A stretch of DNA of 64,000 nucleotides from Neospora caninum Liverpool (lineage: Eukaryota; Apicomplexa; Conoidasida; Eucoccidiorida; Sarcocystidae): assembly GCF_000208865.1 (NCBI RefSeq), contig NC_018386.1:248001-312000 (forward strand). The letters are read 5' to 3'. How positions within the stretch are numbered: the first letter of the stretch is position 1; each line of letters starts with the position of its first letter. The position numbers and the translations under genes are program-made. This document shows positions 36,891-49,155 of this stretch, in pieces. The notes under the pieces are model-generated. The model was not told the origin of the DNA. It ran no database searches and saw only the letters and a list, made by a program, of their open reading frames with translations.

Positions 36891-39800
36891 GTTTCTTACG
36901 GTGAAGCAATTGCGCGGCGTGATAGATTAAAAAGTGAGCCTCACCCTTGGTACCGGCCTTGTGGCCAGCAAGCGCAAAGGATCGCTGAGCGCGACTGGAC
37001 AGGACGCAGAGGCGGCGGCGTGCAGACGCTCGCGAGAGCCCCCGCCGACGACTTCTCCCGTTTCTTATGCCAGCCCGCCGTCGTGGGTCCCACCCTGGGC
37101 ACTCTCAGTTGGATCTGCTGTTCGCCAAGATCGTGCAAATGTCGTCGGAGACGGTTTTGGCCTCTGGCTGCCCTCACCTCGACCAGCTGGTTTAGGTCTT
37201 GAATGTCTTCGTTTACTGGATCCCCGCACCACTAGCTTGTTTTCGAGAACACTCAGTGGACACATGAGCCTATTCCGGGCACATTCCGGCGTCGGTGCAA
37301 AGAGTGGCCCCAGTTTCCAACCAAAAAACACCTGCGGGTCAGAGGGTCGGGAAAGTGACAGTTCAGAAGAGCCTACGAGGCTACTCGGTGAAGGAATCTC
37401 TCCTCTGAGTGTTTCCCGCACCCAAAAGGAGATCAGGACACCTCGCCACGCAGCAATGGAGAACAAAAGGGGCTGTGGCCGTTGAAGTTGAGAGACGGAT
37501 CTGTCCGTGTGTCAAAAGAAAAGAAGGACGAAGACACGCGGACGTGCACCGGAGATAATGGCTCTACTGCCAGGGCAGTCCTGGCAGGCAGTGTACCGGA
37601 GAGCGAACGCGTGGTCACCTCTGTTTCTGCTGCAGCGGAAAAGCGAGCGCCGCACGACTTTCCACTTCTCTCAGTCCTTTCAAGAAGGTACACCAGTGAC
37701 CGCCTAGTTTCACTGACGGGGTCTCGGTCTCTCCTTCCAGTGTGTGCTTCTTCTTTTTCTCCTCGTTCTCCTCAGGCCCAGCGTGACAGGCAGCCAGAAG
37801 AAACGAGGAGCAGTCAGGCGTGGCACACACAGACAGGAGCATAAGCATATCACTGCACACGCACCCACGGAAGATCCGTGTAAATGGAGAAATGGTTTAC
37901 TGGTTCAGCCGGATGTGTGCCCTCGACAGGACTCCGTCGCCGTAAAACTCTCCAGAAGAGTAGTGGTGGTTTCTCTCCGTCGCCTTCGTTTTCACAAGGA
38001 GCTGGAAAGCGCCACCTCTGAAACCTTCACACTCACGTTCTCTCTATAGCTGAAGCCCTTTTGTTTGTAAGGGAAGTATGCGCCTCGAAGATGGAAATGA
38101 CGCGCCCTCTAGGCGCCCCCTGAGAAAAGCGCGACCACGCCCCCGGGCCCGGTGCCCTGTCGCCGGCGTGCTGGGCGACGGTCGCACGAGGGGAGACAAC
38201 GATGAGGAGCAAGGAAAGAACTGGCATGCGGCTGTAGAAAACAGAAAAGAAGGTGTTGCTTCTCCGTTAAGTACAAACATCTCGCTTTCAGGCTTGGATT
38301 CTGACAGTGATCCAGGTTCTCTCCCGCGAGCGCGGCCAGACAAGACACAAAAACGCTGCATGCGCACAGCTGTTCGTTGAAAGCAAGCAGGTTGAGAAGC
38401 TTGCATGAAGATGCCTCCAGTGTAGGATTTACGACTCGACAGCATTCGCTTTTGGAGGGCTGAGGGCTGATCTTTCAGTGTACCGTATGACCATATAGCT
38501 TCTGACACCATGGATCGCCGTATGAGTGCCGATTGTGCTACGGCGTTATCGTAGTGTTTCAGGAAGTTGCCTCTGTTTCCGTATATGCATATATGCGTCG
38601 TGCATTTACGTATTCCTGTGCAGATAGGAACACAGAGGCGAGAACTAGTGAGTCACATTCATTCTTGGCAAATAGCGGCTGGACAGCGGCTAGCCGTGGG
38701 GAACCTTGTTGTATATGGCACGGAAATTCGGAGATTGGTGATTCTCCCTCAGTTGTAGAACGTGGGTAACGCGATGTTCGGCATCCACTCGAGCTCACAC
38801 CTGAATGGTAGAAAAGACGTCGAAAGATGATGATATGTGTAGCACAACGCGGGTAACTAGTGCGCCACTTCATGCACTGCGGCCACCCCTGTGGCGGCAG
38901 CAGGAACTCTTGGGAAAGTTAACGCTGGACTGTGAGAATGGCCACCGAACTGAGGTATCATTTTTGGAGAATGCCGCTGCTTGAGGTCGTGCCGTTCCCT
39001 TGCTCGATGATTCTCCTTAATTTCCGTCATGAGGACTCCAGCTTGCCTAATTGCTCCAAGCCGTTGAACCGAAGCGGGGGTTAGCCTCATCTTGCCACAC
39101 CACGTGTGGAAAGTGAGACAGCGTCGCCCGCATAGAGTCATCCTGAGCGTTTCCCTCTATTGAATATTTGTGGCCTTTTAATGCTGCACTGCTGTCTGGT
39201 GCGCAACCGCGTTCCACTGAAAACACGGACTGCAAACTCCACTCATTGCCACCTGGGTCACCTCGCATCTAACCCGATTTTGAAGGACTTGAACATGGAG
39301 CTGATAGGCGCCGCCCATCGTTGGTACGCAGCAAGGATGATCGTCACCCGCCTATATTCGGAAAGCAACGACAGTAACCAGGTTGACTAGCTCCGGAGGT
39401 CGGGGTTCTAAAAAGAGAGTATCGATGGGTTAGATGCACACCATCCTTTCTGGAGCACGATTCTTTTCGCTGGATACGCCAGCCCGTAAATATGAGAGAA
39501 TCGAAAGAAGCAAAACGGCATGGTATTAGCAGCAGTAATTCCACCCATACACGTGAGGTTGTTGCTCTTCAGTGGCTGTGTCGAAGCGTTAACTTGATAG
39601 AGTAGACAGATGAGCGTCTTGATCATTCCTGAAGTAGAGGGAGAGAGCTGCAACGCAGTCGCTGGAGTCACTCAACCAACCAGGAGCGGATCGTGCCAGT
39701 GGCAGAACTAGGCGATGTGTCTCCACTCCCCTTTCACCTCTTGGGGTGACTCAGCAGTGAAGAGATGGTTGTGGGATATGCGGAGGCCAGAGTTGAAGAG

Positions 39801-40624
39801 AAGGCCTGCAACAAGTCCAGTTAATCAGCCTTCGACTTTTTTGTGTTTCCACATTCTGGTGTGTAGTCCGTACACAACCTGAACGCCAACATCCGATTGT
39901 GGACTGCAGTCTTCTTCTGGAGAGCGGCCCATCTTACCGGTGCCCTGCATTTGCGGGAGGCTGCTTGACCTTTACGTTCTCGTGTCGTTTGCGGCAGTTC
40001 AAGCGTTCTCCTGTGGAAACCAATGCTGCCTCCAGCTGCTTCGCCTTGACACTACACTAGGCTGTTGCCCGGTCGTTTGAACGGTTTTCGCGTGCACATG
40101 CAAAACGATCTGCGACCGATGGGAAGCGGCTAGCTCGAGACAGGGGAGCGTTTCGTTCGGCTGCGATTCAGTATCAGCCAGTATACATTCAAACTCGCTC
40201 CTGTTTATTTTCCTTTTGAAGCTAATCGTATCCCTTGGTTTGTGATGCCCCGCCGCATGTACTTGTTCTCAACCACCAGGCTTGACGCAGGACAAAAAAA
40301 ATCCGTTCCATAAGCCTGCCAAAGAATGATGAAAGCGTGTTCCTCTGCCACACTCTGCGGTCTCCTTCTCTGGGGTAAGACATCGGGAGAAAAACATTTC
40401 CCAAAGAAAGCCTCTTGCCACGGTATTCTTCGGCGACCTTGCATAATTCCATAAGTGAGATGGTCATGCCCTGCTTCGTATGGACTAAGATCTCGATAGG
40501 TTGACAGGCCCTCAAAACCTTAAAAGCAGCTTATCGTTTCGGTCGCCTCGGGATCATGTGATTGCACTTCTGCAGCGTTTGCCGGAGGGTGCAGCTACAG
40601 CTAGCTGGAGACGATGGAGTTGAG
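36891..40624. other. Divergent intergenic region between GT17 and the 40.6-kb gene
   Basis: About 3.7 kb separates the two divergent start codons and should hold both promoters. I see no TATA-like or repeated element I can defend. The only coding-like stretch is on the minus strand at 40533-40205 (listed separately). A 5' non-coding exon of either flanking gene could lie here. Confidence 0.5.
40205..40533 (-). pseudogene. Possible short minus-strand coding remnant broken at an A8 run
   Basis: Two overlapping minus-strand frames both look protein-like. The first (about 40533-40222) reads through VLRACQPIEILVHTKQGM and continues as a helical, charged segment. The second (to a stop at 40205) carries FCPASSLVVENKY and RRGITNQG. 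They would join if one base were gained in the homopolymer at 40294-40301 (eight A on plus). No ATG is available at the very start; an internal ATG lies near 40467. I recognise no family. It could be a decayed small gene, a sequencing error in a homopolymer, or chance. Confidence 0.2.
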
Positions 40625-43122
40625 ATGTGGATTAAACCGGGAACTGGTTCTTGTCGCTTCTGTAGTAATAGACCAGTGTACACGAGGCGGTCCCCACGTC
40701 TTCTTGATCTGTGTGCTGAATCATCCGAAAATTTAGACACCGAAAACTTAGATAATTCCTCTCACCATAGGAAAAACCGTGTAAGGCAAGGAGACGCAAC
40801 ATTTGCACTCTCAGACTTATCTCACTTGATGACGTAGCAAATTCTTACTTTTATTCTGCGTTTTGCTTTTGCTCAGCTGCGGCCTCCCTCTCGATTGTTG
40901 GTTGCGCTGAGGACTCGCCCGTCGTTGTGGATGGCGCTTCAACGACTGCTTATGAGAATTTTCTTCAGGAGCTTGTCTCCAGAAAGCTCCGCCGAGGACC
41001 GCGAAATCGCTTCCTTGCCTACCCTTCTCAATTCCAAGGAAATAGTTCCTCAAAAGAGGAAGCCGATCTTGTTCGGCTCCCGGGCTGGGCTCTTCCCGGC
41101 ATCGTTCTGGATCTTCTCGCGAGCTATGGCATCAAGAAGAAACATGAAATATTTTTGCAACTGCTGGGGAAAATGAGTTCAGAATTGGATTTGTTCGAGA
41201 GGGAGTTAACGGCAGGTGACACGACCGACTGTATTCCAGCGGCACTCAAGAGAGCAACGCAGTCTCTTCTTATGAGCCACCGACTGTGCCCACCGACAAC
41301 ACAGAAGGACCGCGATGACACTCTTTATACCGAAACGGTACTGGAGGTTTTTGGGAATTATTTGGATACCGTTTATGCTGATGATATCCTGGCGGTCGAG
41401 GAGCGGGCGGACATTTCTTCGCCAAGGACGCAGTCTGTGGAGCACAGAAACCCAAAAAAGTTGGGACTGTGGGGAGACACCTCCACCGACGACTGTCATG
41501 CGCCAGAAGCTCCTGAATCTCGTTACTACCTCAGAGATTCTCCTCACAAAGGTCAAACTCTGGCCGCTCGGGAAACCCTAGCCGCGGTGGACAAACCTCC
41601 CGGACATCAGGCACAACCTATCGCAGCTGAAAAAGAACCAACCGATGCCAAGAGGTCAACAGTGTTCTTGAATGAACCGAACACGCGGTATGTTCAAGAC
41701 GGTCCACGTGGCTCCGAGGTATTTTTAGCTTCTGCAAAAGACCGCTCTCCTGTATTATCCACTCACTCATCTACTCAACCCCACAATGGTTTTCGCTCCT
41801 CGTTGCCGATTTCATCGGTGGACTTACCTTTTAGTCTGCTTCCTCAAACCATTCCCAATGCCTCGTCTCCTTTGGAGTTTACCATTACGAAAGAGGCAGC
41901 TACAGACGCTGTAGCGCCTCTGGCTCGTGCAATTGTGCGCAATTCTCTAGTGCCGGCAGCCTCCCCGCTTCCTCATGCTGCTGCAGAGGATGTTGGGATC
42001 CAATCACGAGAACCGATGGGAATTGGCTACGACGGACATGTTTTAGAGAAGGAAACAGGCACTCCACCAAACCAATATGACACGAATAAGTCTGTAGGTT
42101 CTGAAACTATGGAGACCATTATCACAGAGTCCGGGGGCCGCCAAGGGGGAACAGCTACGACTGTTTCGCCGTCTTCGTCTGCGGCACCGCTTCAGAATTC
42201 GGCTCCTGCGACCGTTCCTGAGGCTGTGCGGAGCGAGGTGAACGATGGTAAAACCTTACGCATAGCAGCTGGGACCATGGCATCATCATCGACTATATCA
42301 CTGCAACAGCGCCAGTCCACCCACCAAGCAAGGGAACAAGATCATCGAACGGAAGGACACGCACCTGAAGGGTTGCTAATAATGCAGAGGACAGTACCAG
42401 ACAGCTCGTCAACACAAACGCAAGCCTTTGCTATCGACAATGCAATTCCTCTTGTGCTCGCTGACAGCAAAATTTCAGACCACAACATGACTTCTACCGA
42501 ACGCTCCTCAACTTCGCGACCTGTTTCTGCACCTTCTCCACCTTTGACTCAGGAAAAGGAACCTTCAGCGTCGATTGGCACACAAGCTGTTGCTGGGCCA
42601 TCCGGTAGTTCCGCCTTTCAGGCTGCCTCGTCTCAGTTACCCCTGCCGATCATCCCCACGCGACAATCTGTTTCAACGGTATCTTACAATATACCCGCTC
42701 TTCGGGTGCTGCAAACCATTTGCAAGAACAACGTCGTTACCTGCAAACGTGATTTCGCTCAGGGAGTTGCGGAGCTGCTCGAGTATGGGAGAAACCGTCT
42801 CCAAAAGCCAGATCCGAGTATGGACAAAGTACTCGAGTCTCAAGACACACCCTTCACGAGGACTCGTGGGAACCAAGGTTCGCCACGAGTTGCAGTGGTC
42901 TCCGCCACTCCCAGCGGACGCAACACGGAAATAAGCTATTCAATCGAGCAAGACGAAAGGTTGGAAAGTGCAAGACTTCTCCAGAAGTTGTGGGAAGAAG
43001 TTAATGGGTGTGTCGAGAACCGAAGCAAGCCAATATGTAGCGAAACACAGGCTGGCAGAATGACAGCTTCTCTTGGACTCCGGGTTAGCGTCTTAGGGAT
43101 CAAGAAAGTGGACACGAACTAA
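40625..43122 (+). CDS. Hypothetical low-complexity protein, two exons
   Basis: I do not recognise this gene. Exon 2 (40877-43122) is a 748-codon open frame. It has no usable ATG at its 5' end and follows a strong acceptor (TTTTGCTTTTGCTCAG), so an upstream exon is required. The only open upstream frame has ATG at 40625 and a GTGTAA donor at 40779, giving exon 1 40625-40778 in matching phase and a 799-residue protein. An internal exon starting after 40575 is an alternative. Residues from about 75 to 190 look folded and helical (FLQELVSRKLRRG, LPGIVLDLL, TVLEVFGNYLDTVY). The middle is Ser/Thr/Pro/Gln-rich and probably disordered. A second helical patch lies near the C-terminus (ALRVLQTIC, FAQGVAELLEYG). 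No signal peptide or membrane span is visible. It lies head to head with GT17. Confidence 0.6.
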
Positions 43123-45528
43123 AACTTCGGTCTGGCCTTCGCAAAACTGGCAACACTGTTTGCCAAAAAGGCGGAGTTTTTTTCAGTCGCGGCACATCCT
43201 TGCATCCTTTCCAGGTTGTCGCCGGGAACGAGGGTGCCAGATCCCTCCGCGTAACGGCTTGCATACGAGGTGTAAATTTGTAGCGGTCGTTCTTTTCAGG
43301 ACGCAAAAACAATATGTATTTGAATTTGTGCCCAGCTTCTGACAAGGACTCACTGTGGCCTCTCCTCGAACTTCTGTGTGGCGTTACAATGGCTTCACCC
43401 AATCATCCCTCAATCCACATCGTCGCAAAACAATTGCAATACCTGCTTTACCTTTGTGTCACCATCGGCCGTATTCGTACTCCGAGAGAAATGTTTCCTG
43501 GTAGCGAACAAGTAATTGGATTAACGCAAAAAAAGGAGCGACCGGAATTTTTTTTCGACATAGTCTTCACCGGCTTGTCATGCGTCAGCATACGCCTGCC
43601 TCGTTATGTTCACGTGAAGCCATCTGTTGCCAGGAACGTGTCTGTGGTTCCACGGCTAACACACCGAAACAGACTGTTATACTCTAGCCCTGCTCACAAG
43701 CAGGTCTGCCAGCTCATGATGTGTACACTCAGCTCCGCCGAAGCCTACTCTCTCACAATAGCACTAGAATGATGCAGATATAATTAGAGATATAAAGGCA
43801 AGACCGTCGAGAGAGTGTAGACTACTGCAGTAATATATCCCCGGCGTTAGGCGAGTGCACGACGACATCACTGTGAAGAAGCTGCCGAATGTGCGACATG
43901 CAGCATGTAGACCTGAGGACGCTTTTTAGGTGACAAGGAATCACCGTTAACAGAAGCCCACTCTCACAAAACCCCGGGGATGAGAAGCCTCACCGTAGGC
44001 GCAACTTTCCACTATCCGATGGGTGGAACAAGCCAGTGTATAGAAACCGTAAGCCTCACTGCCCGTGATCTGCTTACCTCTGTTGAATTACTCGCATTTC
44101 CTATTCCTATAAACAGCATATGTTGTGTTCAAAGTCTAGTAGAGAAACGTGAGCGCCACGGACGGCCTCTACTCCGGACCTGTCACCACTTACGCGGAGG
44201 ATCTGACAGTCGTGGAATCGATCTACCTCGGGCACAGGGGAATACTGGCACATGGGAGGCTACATGCATTTCTATGTAGTCGTGTGTCGATGCTTTCTTT
44301 TCTGCCTTTCAAAAATGCCGGGACACCTGACTGATAATGTAATGCTGTGTCAGTGATCTGACAAGGTTAACGCGCAGAGCAGAAAATCTGAAACTGGATT
44401 TCCTAAGAGGCGAGGTTCTTCTTTAGTCTGGCATATGTCTGACACACAGCGCGCCCGACCCGTTACTGAGTGATTGTGTGGTTACACAGACTCCTTCGAA
44501 TTTTTGAAGACTTTTTCCCTCCCAAATGCCACAACAGCGGTGGTGGCCCAGGTGTTCCGTGTGAATTAAAATACACAGGAATACGAAAGAGAAAGTGCAT
44601 GTTTTTCTCTATTTCACTGGCTATCAGATAGGATGCATTTTCCAATTAACCTGAAAAAGAGATTGCCTCTGTTTTGTCTCTTTCGTTCGAGCCTCCACAA
44701 CACTGTCAATCGAGAAAAGGTGACTTTTTACGTCCATCATCTTTTTTTCCGTTTTTGTCCTTGGCTGAACAGGTCTTGTGCTCCAGCTTGGAGCATTTCC
44801 TAGCCCTATCAACGTTGTGTGTTCCAAAGGAGCCCGTTTTCCCGGTGGTGCTTGCTGGCATTATGACAGTACAATGAAGTAGCCCATTCTTTTTCATTCA
44901 AACGACAGGAAGAATTCTGCTGATTTCGAGCATGTGAAAAAGACTGCCGGGCAGACATATTTAGAACGACGAAACCCATCCACGATTTTACAGTGTTCCC
45001 CGTAACGCATATTTCAACGCCACTGGCTTCCCACTACATGATGCGACCCAGCTGCGATCACAGCCCCAATGGGCTAGTTGGTTGCCAAGGCGGCCAAAGG
45101 AGAGGATCGTTGCAGCCTGGATACTGCCTCCAGGAGGAGGCGGAATCAACAGACGGGGCGAAGGAGCAGTATGCTATATCAGCGTATCCACGTGGCAGTT
45201 GTACTCCGCCATGCATAACCGACTTGCGCAACAACAACTCATTCGTTGGTTCATTCTCAACGGGAAAGGGATTCAGCACGTGGGCTCCCCACATCTCACC
45301 TTTCGAAACCTTCCTCCTTCCAAATAACCAGAAGAGGGCTCAGCCGTGAGTTCACCACCTGACATCTGACTTTCCATTTTTAGGGGGACCCCGCCGCAGA
45401 TAAGTCCTATCTGAGTCTGTCCCCGTTCAAGATCGTGCACTACTATCGACCACAGGAAAGAAAAGCCATCCTGCTACAGATTGCGTGCCTCATGTGAAGC
45501 TAACTCGTCAATAGTTATTTCCAAATGT
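43123..45528. other. Intergenic region upstream of the kinase-like gene
   Basis: This 2.4-kb stretch holds a 152-codon ATG frame at 43314-43772 with no domain and some exon-like reading at 45082-45327 and 45383-45496. The latter begins after a TTTTTAG acceptor and reads GDPAADKSYLSLSPFK in one frame up to a stop. None of these links convincingly into a gene. The promoter of the 45.5-kb gene should lie here. Confidence 0.4.
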
Positions 45529-48500
45529 ATGAATACCACCGAGCAGGCCGCTACGGTGTTGGTTCCAGGCTTCGCAGCGTGTGCGAGAGGTCTGAATATA
45601 TACAGAACTCCAAGCGATGTGAGATCAAGACATGCCTGTCACTTGCGTTGTCTTAACGAAAATGCTTGCAGCATGTCAAGTCAGTCGCCTCAAGCTTCGC
45701 TTTCCCCCGCTGCTCTCCTGCTCGCCGAAAAGACATCGACCACGCAAGCAGCCACCCCTGCTGCTGCCGACAAGACTACTAGTCCGGTACTGCGCTCCCC
45801 TGAGGCTGCCACAAACTATTCGACCAAGACCGGCATCCCCATAGACATTGGCTCTCTCGAGACAGCGTGCACACCAGATGCTCAAACTCCTCAGTTCCTT
45901 GCTTGTGGATCGTCTCCGCAGGCAGCGTTTTGTGAGCCGCCTATGCAGAGACCTGCGAATACGTCGCCGTACAATCCAACCTTGCGCTGCTTGCGGGTCG
46001 ACAGCGATTCGCGAGAACAAAAAAGTATCGTAAGCCGCCACCAGCCTACAGAAGAAGGGACGAGAAGCACTTCTTTTCGGTCTCCCTCCAAAAAACAGTG
46101 CGAAACATGGGCAGGAACTGACACCCGAGGCGAAACCCCTCTAGCCGGACAAGATGGCTTGGATGTAAACAGGAAGAGAAGAGTATCTCAGCCGCACGAC
46201 AGTCAGCGGCGAATGGAACGTGTTCACAACGGCGAAACGAGAGCATTCCCCAAGGGCACGAATACGGGGACTCAGAAACGACACGCGAGCCCGGTTTTCA
46301 CTACGAAGTATCGCCAAGAAACGGTCTCTGGATCGGACAGAAAAGGAGGTCCAGCGTCTTTGGGTATAAACGCTCCTCATATAAAGGTTCGTTCTTTTGT
46401 ACCTTTCCAGTTTCACTCTCCACGCAGACTTGGTAGCCACTGTGAACAAAAATGCAGCTGTGCAGAGAACAAGAAGGAAACATCATCAAGAGGGTATCCT
46501 TTTGAGTCACAACGCTGGGACAACACAAGGATTCTACCATTGAAAGCGTTGATTGGGAGTGGAGCCATGGGTCATGTCTACTTAGTGGAGATAGAAGGTC
46601 AGCAATATGCTTTAAAGCTTGCGGTCCAGAGTGACCCGGCTGCATGTATGTATCTTCGACACGGATGGAGAAACCTTATTCGACTTGAAACCATGTACCT
46701 TGCTGAGGAGGCCGCGGCGGCACTGCCCACTGGAGTGGCGCGGGAGAAACCTGTTGAACACGAGACGTCAATCAAAGGGGAAGTAGATGCCGATATGTCA
46801 GACCCGACACGCTCGTGTCCGTTCTGCTGCGATGGCTCCGCGACTCCTAGCTGCTCTACGTCAGGGCAGACAGAGAGTAAGAAGGGGGCCAACTCGACAC
46901 GATATTTCTGCAAGCCTCTGGCATTCTTGGAAGGAGATTGGATTCGATTCCAGGGAGAGAGAGACACAGGCTGTAGCCAGCTGGCTTCTAGTCGGGACGC
47001 GAGAATTTCTGGGAGGTCAACGACACCCAACTCGAGGGCTTCTCCGACTCCCCGAGTGACTCCCATATGTGCGTACATAATGGAGTACATCCCGAATGCG
47101 TGTCAACTGACGGCCTTTATCTGGAATTTCCACCGAACCTCAGACTTAAGTCAACTTCTGAGGTCTGGTGCCTATCCCCAGGGTATTCTGGCGGCCAAGC
47201 GTCTGGTCGATTTAAGCATCCGTGTGGCAACGGCCCACAAGGTTATTGCCTGCAAAGCTGGTATGATTTCTTTTGATTTCAATCCGAAGAATATTCTCGT
47301 GAATGTGGAGTTGCCAGCATATATGAGTGACAGGTTGGGTGCCACAGGCCAACCACCAGTGCTCTCTGCAGCGGAAATAACACGGATGGTCCTCTGCAAT
47401 CCTTCTGCTAAATTCCGAGTCGTGGCAATTGACCTCGATTGCTCGCTACGCGCCCCGTTCTCGTCTGTGAACGAGGATAGCTTACTGCTCGACTGGAGCT
47501 GTGGACGCAGAGTAGTGTATTCATGCCCACATGTCTCGTCCATCACGGCTGCATATATCTTGGCGGTGCTGGCGAAGAACAAAGGTGAAGGCCAGTTCGC
47601 AAGAAGTGGATTGAAAGAAAGCGTAGCACACGGCGCCATTTGCCGCCGCGTCGACGATAAGAGAAACTTCCTTCACTACATGTGGTCCGAGAAAAACGTC
47701 GTCGCCACAAACAATCTTCCATGCACGGGGGTCGCTAATAGAACGGCAGCAGAAAATTGCAAGGGTGGGGGACGAGGAGATACCCCCGCTCTTCCCTTCA
47801 AGCCGGCGCATGAGAAGGAGGATAAGCCGCTTTCCGCTCGAGAGGGAAGGGTCCATAGTGAAGAAGAACCACCGCCTCAGCACCACACAAATGAATCGTT
47901 TTTTTCCAGATTTTACCTGCCCTGTTTTATATACCCACGAGACCGACTGCCCCGAGACGTATCACAGAAAGAGTATAAGAAATATGGGGTGAGACTAGTT
48001 GGTAATCACGTCAACTTGCAATTGCTCGCTTTTATCCTTTGCGAACTGTTGGATTTCAAAAGTTTGCACGTCGTCGTCCTCCAAAAATTTACTACAGAAC
48101 TTCGCTTGCTCCAGTTGCCGACCGATATTTGCCGCATGTTCTCCGAGCAGGACCAGATTATCAGTTGTTTGTGCTTTTCTGTTCTCACTAAGATGAAAAG
48201 CGCTACCATAGAAACCAGTGGCCTGCAGGCTGGTGACTGCCGTGTGATAAAAGCTGTCGCTTTGCCAGATCAATTGAATAACAATGTCTCCAGTCAACCG
48301 AACAATCGAGCGCCGACTCGATGTATGAATCATGTTCGAAACCCCATCGCAGAGGACACTCTCCCAGCATTATCTCATGCCGTCACTCATTCCACACGAA
48401 CTGCCAACAGCGCCACCTGCTTTTCTCCTGCCGTCGTTCGGCCTAAGAATCGACGGTTCCTTCGCACGGCGGGCGCCCATCCTCTTATTATAAACAAGAC

Positions 48501-49155
48501 GGGGCACGGCATTTCACAGCCTTTCGTCTCTGCCGACAGAACTTCTTTTGCCTTCTTCAGAAAGGAGCAGATTGTGGCTTCCTCTCCGACTCCACCCGGA
48601 CACAGTAAAAAAGACGCGACTCCAGGGACGGGTCTAAATTTCCGGGGAACTTCGGCACCCGATTCCTTCGTGGTCACTGCAGGATTACAGAGAATTCAAA
48701 GCGTTCATCAAAACGCAGAGCCACCCCCATCGATGTCTAGCGAGGAGTCAGTGGTCGCGGGCAACAGTGGACGACAAGCCGTGACAGAAACGTACGAGGA
48801 CGACGGGAAATTTAAAGAAAACGCTCGACCTCTAAGGAACTCGTCAATGGCACACGAGAGGCCAGGAGGGGCAGAGGAGCTGAGGAGACCCTTGTTCACT
48901 GCTGAGGAAGTTTCCAAAATGTCGGTTTGGGAGAAAGTCGAGGCTCTGCCCGCTCTGAGTCCACAGGATTTCCTTCCGTCCGTTGATATTTTCGGAAGGA
49001 GGTGTCGAGAAGAAATGTCTTCTCTTAACTCACTGTTGCTGGAGTTTCTAGATCCTCACCCGTTTTACGTCCTGCGCAATTACAAGTCGCCTGAACATGC
49101 TTTCGACAGCCTTGTCCAGTCGCTGCACCGTTTGAGCCAACGGATCAGCTCCTAA
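45529..49155 (+). CDS. Large protein-kinase-like protein with degenerate catalytic motifs, intronless
   Basis: This single-exon gene encodes 1,208 residues from ATG 45529, the first Met of the frame; the frame is open back to 45415. The N-terminal 330 residues are Ser/Thr/Arg-rich. The kinase N-lobe is clear: glycine loop GSGAMGHVYLVE at 343-354 and ATP-anchoring lysine in YALK (Lys363). After an insertion come a hinge-like segment (YIMEYIPN) and a catalytic-loop equivalent SFDFNPKNILV. Here Asp583 and Asn588 are kept, but HRD is SFD and the loop lysine is Asn585. The DFG position reads DLD (635-637). A further roughly 150-residue insertion splits the C-lobe. The C-terminal 300 residues are again disordered apart from a helical end. 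I infer a divergent or pseudo-kinase; no signal peptide is seen, so a rhoptry kinase is unlikely. Substrate and location are unknown. Confidence 0.75.
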   Translation: MNTTEQAATVLVPGFAACARGLNIYRTPSDVRSRHACHLRCLNENACSMSSQSPQASLSPAALLLAEKTSTTQAATPAAADKTTSPVLRSPEAATNYSTKTGIPIDIGSLETACTPDAQTPQFLACGSSPQAAFCEPPMQRPANTSPYNPTLRCLRVDSDSREQKSIVSRHQPTEEGTRSTSFRSPSKKQCETWAGTDTRGETPLAGQDGLDVNRKRRVSQPHDSQRRMERVHNGETRAFPKGTNTGTQKRHASPVFTTKYRQETVSGSDRKGGPASLGINAPHIKVRSFVPFQFHSPRRLGSHCEQKCSCAENKKETSSRGYPFESQRWDNTRILPLKALIGSGAMGHVYLVEIEGQQYALKLAVQSDPAACMYLRHGWRNLIRLETMYLAEEAAAALPTGVAREKPVEHETSIKGEVDADMSDPTRSCPFCCDGSATPSCSTSGQTESKKGANSTRYFCKPLAFLEGDWIRFQGERDTGCSQLASSRDARISGRSTTPNSRASPTPRVTPICAYIMEYIPNACQLTAFIWNFHRTSDLSQLLRSGAYPQGILAAKRLVDLSIRVATAHKVIACKAGMISFDFNPKNILVNVELPAYMSDRLGATGQPPVLSAAEITRMVLCNPSAKFRVVAIDLDCSLRAPFSSVNEDSLLLDWSCGRRVVYSCPHVSSITAAYILAVLAKNKGEGQFARSGLKESVAHGAICRRVDDKRNFLHYMWSEKNVVATNNLPCTGVANRTAAENCKGGGRGDTPALPFKPAHEKEDKPLSAREGRVHSEEEPPPQHHTNESFFSRFYLPCFIYPRDRLPRDVSQKEYKKYGVRLVGNHVNLQLLAFILCELLDFKSLHVVVLQKFTTELRLLQLPTDICRMFSEQDQIISCLCFSVLTKMKSATIETSGLQAGDCRVIKAVALPDQLNNNVSSQPNNRAPTRCMNHVRNPIAEDTLPALSHAVTHSTRTANSATCFSPAVVRPKNRRFLRTAGAHPLIINKTGHGISQPFVSADRTSFAFFRKEQIVASSPTPPGHSKKDATPGTGLNFRGTSAPDSFVVTAGLQRIQSVHQNAEPPPSMSSEESVVAGNSGRQAVTETYEDDGKFKENARPLRNSSMAHERPGGAEELRRPLFTAEEVSKMSVWEKVEALPALSPQDFLPSVDIFGRRCREEMSSLNSLLLEFLDPHPFYVLRNYKSPEHAFDSLVQSLHRLSQRISS

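Noticed and set aside
43314..43772. 152-codon frame starting with ATG
   Set aside because: No domain, no splice context, and a length compatible with chance; kept only as a remark on the intergenic region.
45529..49155. Assignment of the kinase-like gene to the rhoptry kinase family
   Set aside because: No signal peptide is visible, and the catalytic loop does not match the rhoptry kinase pattern; generic kinase-like is safer.
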